From NCBI GenBank assembly GCA_030670165.1, contig DAOVCF010000089.1, forward strand, positions 1-8,014: DNA of 8,014 bases. The letters run 5' to 3'. The notes under the pieces were generated by a model. That model worked only from the letters and a program-made list of their open reading frames with translations. It searched no databases and was not told where the DNA came from. Positions 7,284 to 8,014 of the stretch are shown here, one piece after another; position 1 is the first letter of the stretch; every line of letters begins with the position of its first letter. The translations under genes and the position numbers were made by a program. Origin of the DNA: Candidatus Stahliibacteriota bacterium. Lineage in GTDB: Bacteria > Hydrothermota > Tepidihabitantia > B3-TA06.

Positions 7284-7550
7284 GAGCAGTCGCCCGTACC
7301 CGTAACACCCGTAACACACTGGCAGATTACACAATCGGTGGGAAGTCAAATCACGCTGAGGTTCGCTGACAGCCCCCAGGGTTTCCACGCCGACATCTAC
7401 AACGCCGCCGGGCAGAAGGTTGACGAGTTGCACTCAAACCTGACGAGTGGTACGGTCTCGTGGGGCGAGGGATTCTTGTCCGGTGTGTACTTTATCGTGC
7501 CTGAAACTCAGGGAGCGGTCCGGGCACAGAAGGTTGTGCTGATACGGTGA
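7284..7550 (+). pseudogene. 3' remnant of a secreted-protein gene with a type IX-like sorting domain
   Basis: An open frame of 88 codons runs from just after the TAA at 7281-7283 to the TGA at 7548-7550. A GTG at 7338 is the first plausible start, but the coding character seems to begin earlier (THWQITQSVGSQITLRF), and no ribosome site is visible. The sequence ITLRF...GFHADIYNAAGQKVDEL...GTVSWGEGFLSGVYFIV...AQKVVLIR matches the C-terminal beta-sandwich layout of type IX secretion sorting domains (or FlgD-Ig-like domains): a sheet core, xGxYF and a basic KVVLIR end. Such domains normally terminate proteins of several hundred residues. Here the signal peptide and body are missing and a 33-bp element sits at the break, so I read it as a decayed gene end. 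A small standalone protein of 70 residues (7338-7550) is the less likely alternative. Confidence 0.6.
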
Positions 7551-7620
7551 TCCCCCCTAAATCCCCCCTTACAAAGGGGGGCACGGGAGATAATCCCCCT
7601 TAAAAAGGAATTGGGAAGTC
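7551..7620. repeat. Second C-rich/G-rich palindromic repeat
   Basis: Immediately after the TGA, CCCCCCTT-ACA-AAGGGGGG (7563-7581) forms an 8-bp hairpin, followed by AATCCCCCTTAAAAAGG (7593-7608), a half copy. It resembles 7105-7150 and could also stop transcription weakly, though no T-run follows. Confidence 0.65.
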
Positions 7621-7646
7621 GTAGGGGCCGACTTTTAAGTCGGCCC
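7621..7646 (+). repeat. GTAG-flanked REP-like hairpin (copy 4)
   Basis: GTAG (7621-7624) precedes GGGCCGACTT (7625-7634), loop TT and AAGTCGGCCC (7637-7646), a perfect 10-bp stem. A minus-strand GTAG at 7702-7705, followed by a degenerate GGGACC/GGTCTC palindrome (7691-7702), faces it and may be the inverted partner. Confidence 0.7.
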
Positions 7647-7728
7647 GCTAATAATATCCGGGCTGGACTAATGCCCGACGGGGGCACGCTGAGACCGGTC
7701 CCTACTTTCTCTTTGTTTAGCCCAAAAC

Positions 7729-7756
7729 TTGACAACATCAATTCTCTGAGTAAACT
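7729..7756 (+). promoter_or_regulatory. Promoter of the initiator tRNA
   Basis: TTGACA (7729-7734) is followed after 16 nt by TAAACT (7751-7756). The predicted start is a few nucleotides before the tRNA 5' end at 7767. The spacing equals that of both rRNA promoters. Confidence 0.8.
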
Positions 7757-7766
7757 ATCCGCTTAC

Positions 7767-7840
7767 TGCGGGGTGGAGCAGTCTGGAAGCTCGTGAGGCT
7801 CATAACCTCAAGGTCGCTGGTTCAAATCCAGCCCCCGCTA
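7767..7840 (+). tRNA. tRNA-fMet (CAT), initiator
   Basis: A 74-nt tRNA folds completely: acceptor TGCGGGG/CCCCGCT, D arm GAGC/GCTC, anticodon stem TGAGG/CCTCA around CTCATAA (anticodon CAT at 7801-7803), and T arm GCTGG-TTCAAAT-CCAGC. The sequence follows the bacterial initiator pattern closely (GTGGAGCAG, AAGGTCG). Initiator hallmarks present are A11-U24 and an unpaired 1-72 end; here this is U1 opposite U72 rather than the usual C1-A72. The anticodon stem has A29-U41, G30-C40 and G31-C39, so one of the three classic G-C pairs is replaced. CCA is not encoded (CTT follows). It has its own promoter and terminator. Confidence 0.93.
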
Positions 7841-7865
7841 CTTATAACTCTTCTTGAGTTTCCAA

Positions 7866-7889
7866 GCCCCCGAAAGGGGGCTTTTTTTT
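7866..7889 (+). terminator. Rho-independent terminator after tRNA-fMet
   Basis: GCCCCC (7866-7871), tetraloop GAAA, GGGGGC (7876-7881), then eight T residues (7882-7889). It ends the single-tRNA transcript. Confidence 0.94.
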
Positions 7890-7949
7890 AACGGGATGCG
7901 GTTCCTGATATTCGAGTGCCTTAACCCCGGGCGAGGACGGCTACTTCGC

Positions 7950-7978
7950 TTGACATTGAAGCGTAACTTAAGTAAAAT
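7950..7978 (+). promoter_or_regulatory. Promoter giving an apparently leaderless mRNA
   Basis: TTGACA (7950-7955) is followed after 17 nt by TAAAAT (7973-7978). The expected start, about 7-8 nt downstream, coincides with the ATG at 7986. No Shine-Dalgarno sequence is present between them (AATATC). Confidence 0.65.
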
Positions 7979-7985
7979 AAATATC

Positions 7986-8014
7986 ATGAGTGTTGCCTGC
8001 CCTGGTTGCGGCGG
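7986..8014 (+). CDS. Start of a Cys-rich, zinc-ribbon-like protein (partial)
   Basis: The ATG at 7986 opens a frame reading MSVACPGCG to the right edge. An N-terminal C-P-x-C-G knuckle is typical of zinc ribbons, but only nine full codons are visible, so neither family nor function can be given. The start is supported by the promoter immediately upstream rather than by a ribosome site; a tRNA terminator separates it from the preceding unit. Confidence 0.55.

Noticed and set aside
7126..7433. Minus-strand open frames over the repeat cluster
   Set aside because: Their peptides come from translating the GTCATTGCGAG repeat, a well-known source of spurious proteins, and from the antisense of the sorting-domain remnant.
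7508..7741. Minus-strand frame with LCKGGFRGD as a protein
   Set aside because: That peptide is the typical false translation of the C-rich/G-rich dispersed repeat.
7767..7840. Elongator tRNA-Met or lysidine tRNA-Ile (CAT)
   Set aside because: A11-U24, an unpaired 1-72 end and close match to the bacterial initiator sequence favour tRNA-fMet.

Overview
The window is bacterial. It carries a near-complete bacterial 16S rRNA gene, an initiator tRNA, consensus-like sigma70 promoters and purine/glycolysis housekeeping genes at about 50-57% GC by eye. The archaeal-type phosphoglycerate mutase, the remnant of a type IX-like sorting domain (GVYF...KVVLIR) and an unlinked 16S gene suggest a deep-branching lineage near the FCB group, such as a WOR-3-like candidate phylum. 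That placement is inference; a 16S search would settle it.

Layout. 1-3440 is a leftward block. A promoter at 3407-3435 drives apgM (archaeal-type phosphoglycerate mutase), which is followed 2 nt later by purH (GTG start). After a 97-nt gap comes a polytopic membrane protein that runs off the left edge. 3441-3809 is a gene-free stretch full of hairpin repeats. 3810-4967 (+) is an unrecognised 385-residue protein with a cytosolic helical part, a coiled coil and three C-terminal membrane segments. Its first two thirds are AT-rich. 4968-5355 holds two more repeats and the rRNA control region: tandem promoters bracketed by an inverted repeat, and one arm of a processing stem. 5356-6923 is 16S rRNA, followed by the other stem arm and a strong terminator at 6976-7007. 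No 23S or 5S follows, so the 16S gene is a free-standing transcription unit. 7008-7728 is a pile-up of dispersed repeats around the 3' remnant of a secreted-protein gene. 7729-7889 is a complete unit of promoter, initiator tRNA and terminator. At 7986 a Cys-rich (zinc-ribbon-like) protein begins, apparently leaderless, and runs off the right edge.

The most interesting structure lies between the genes. One family is an exactly 33-bp element in three copies, whose hairpin arms differ but stay fully complementary. A second family is made of hairpins that all follow a GTAG tetranucleotide, as in REP/BIME elements mobilised by RAYT transposases, including one inverted pair with complementary loops. 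No transposase gene lies in the window, so both families would have to be mobilised in trans.
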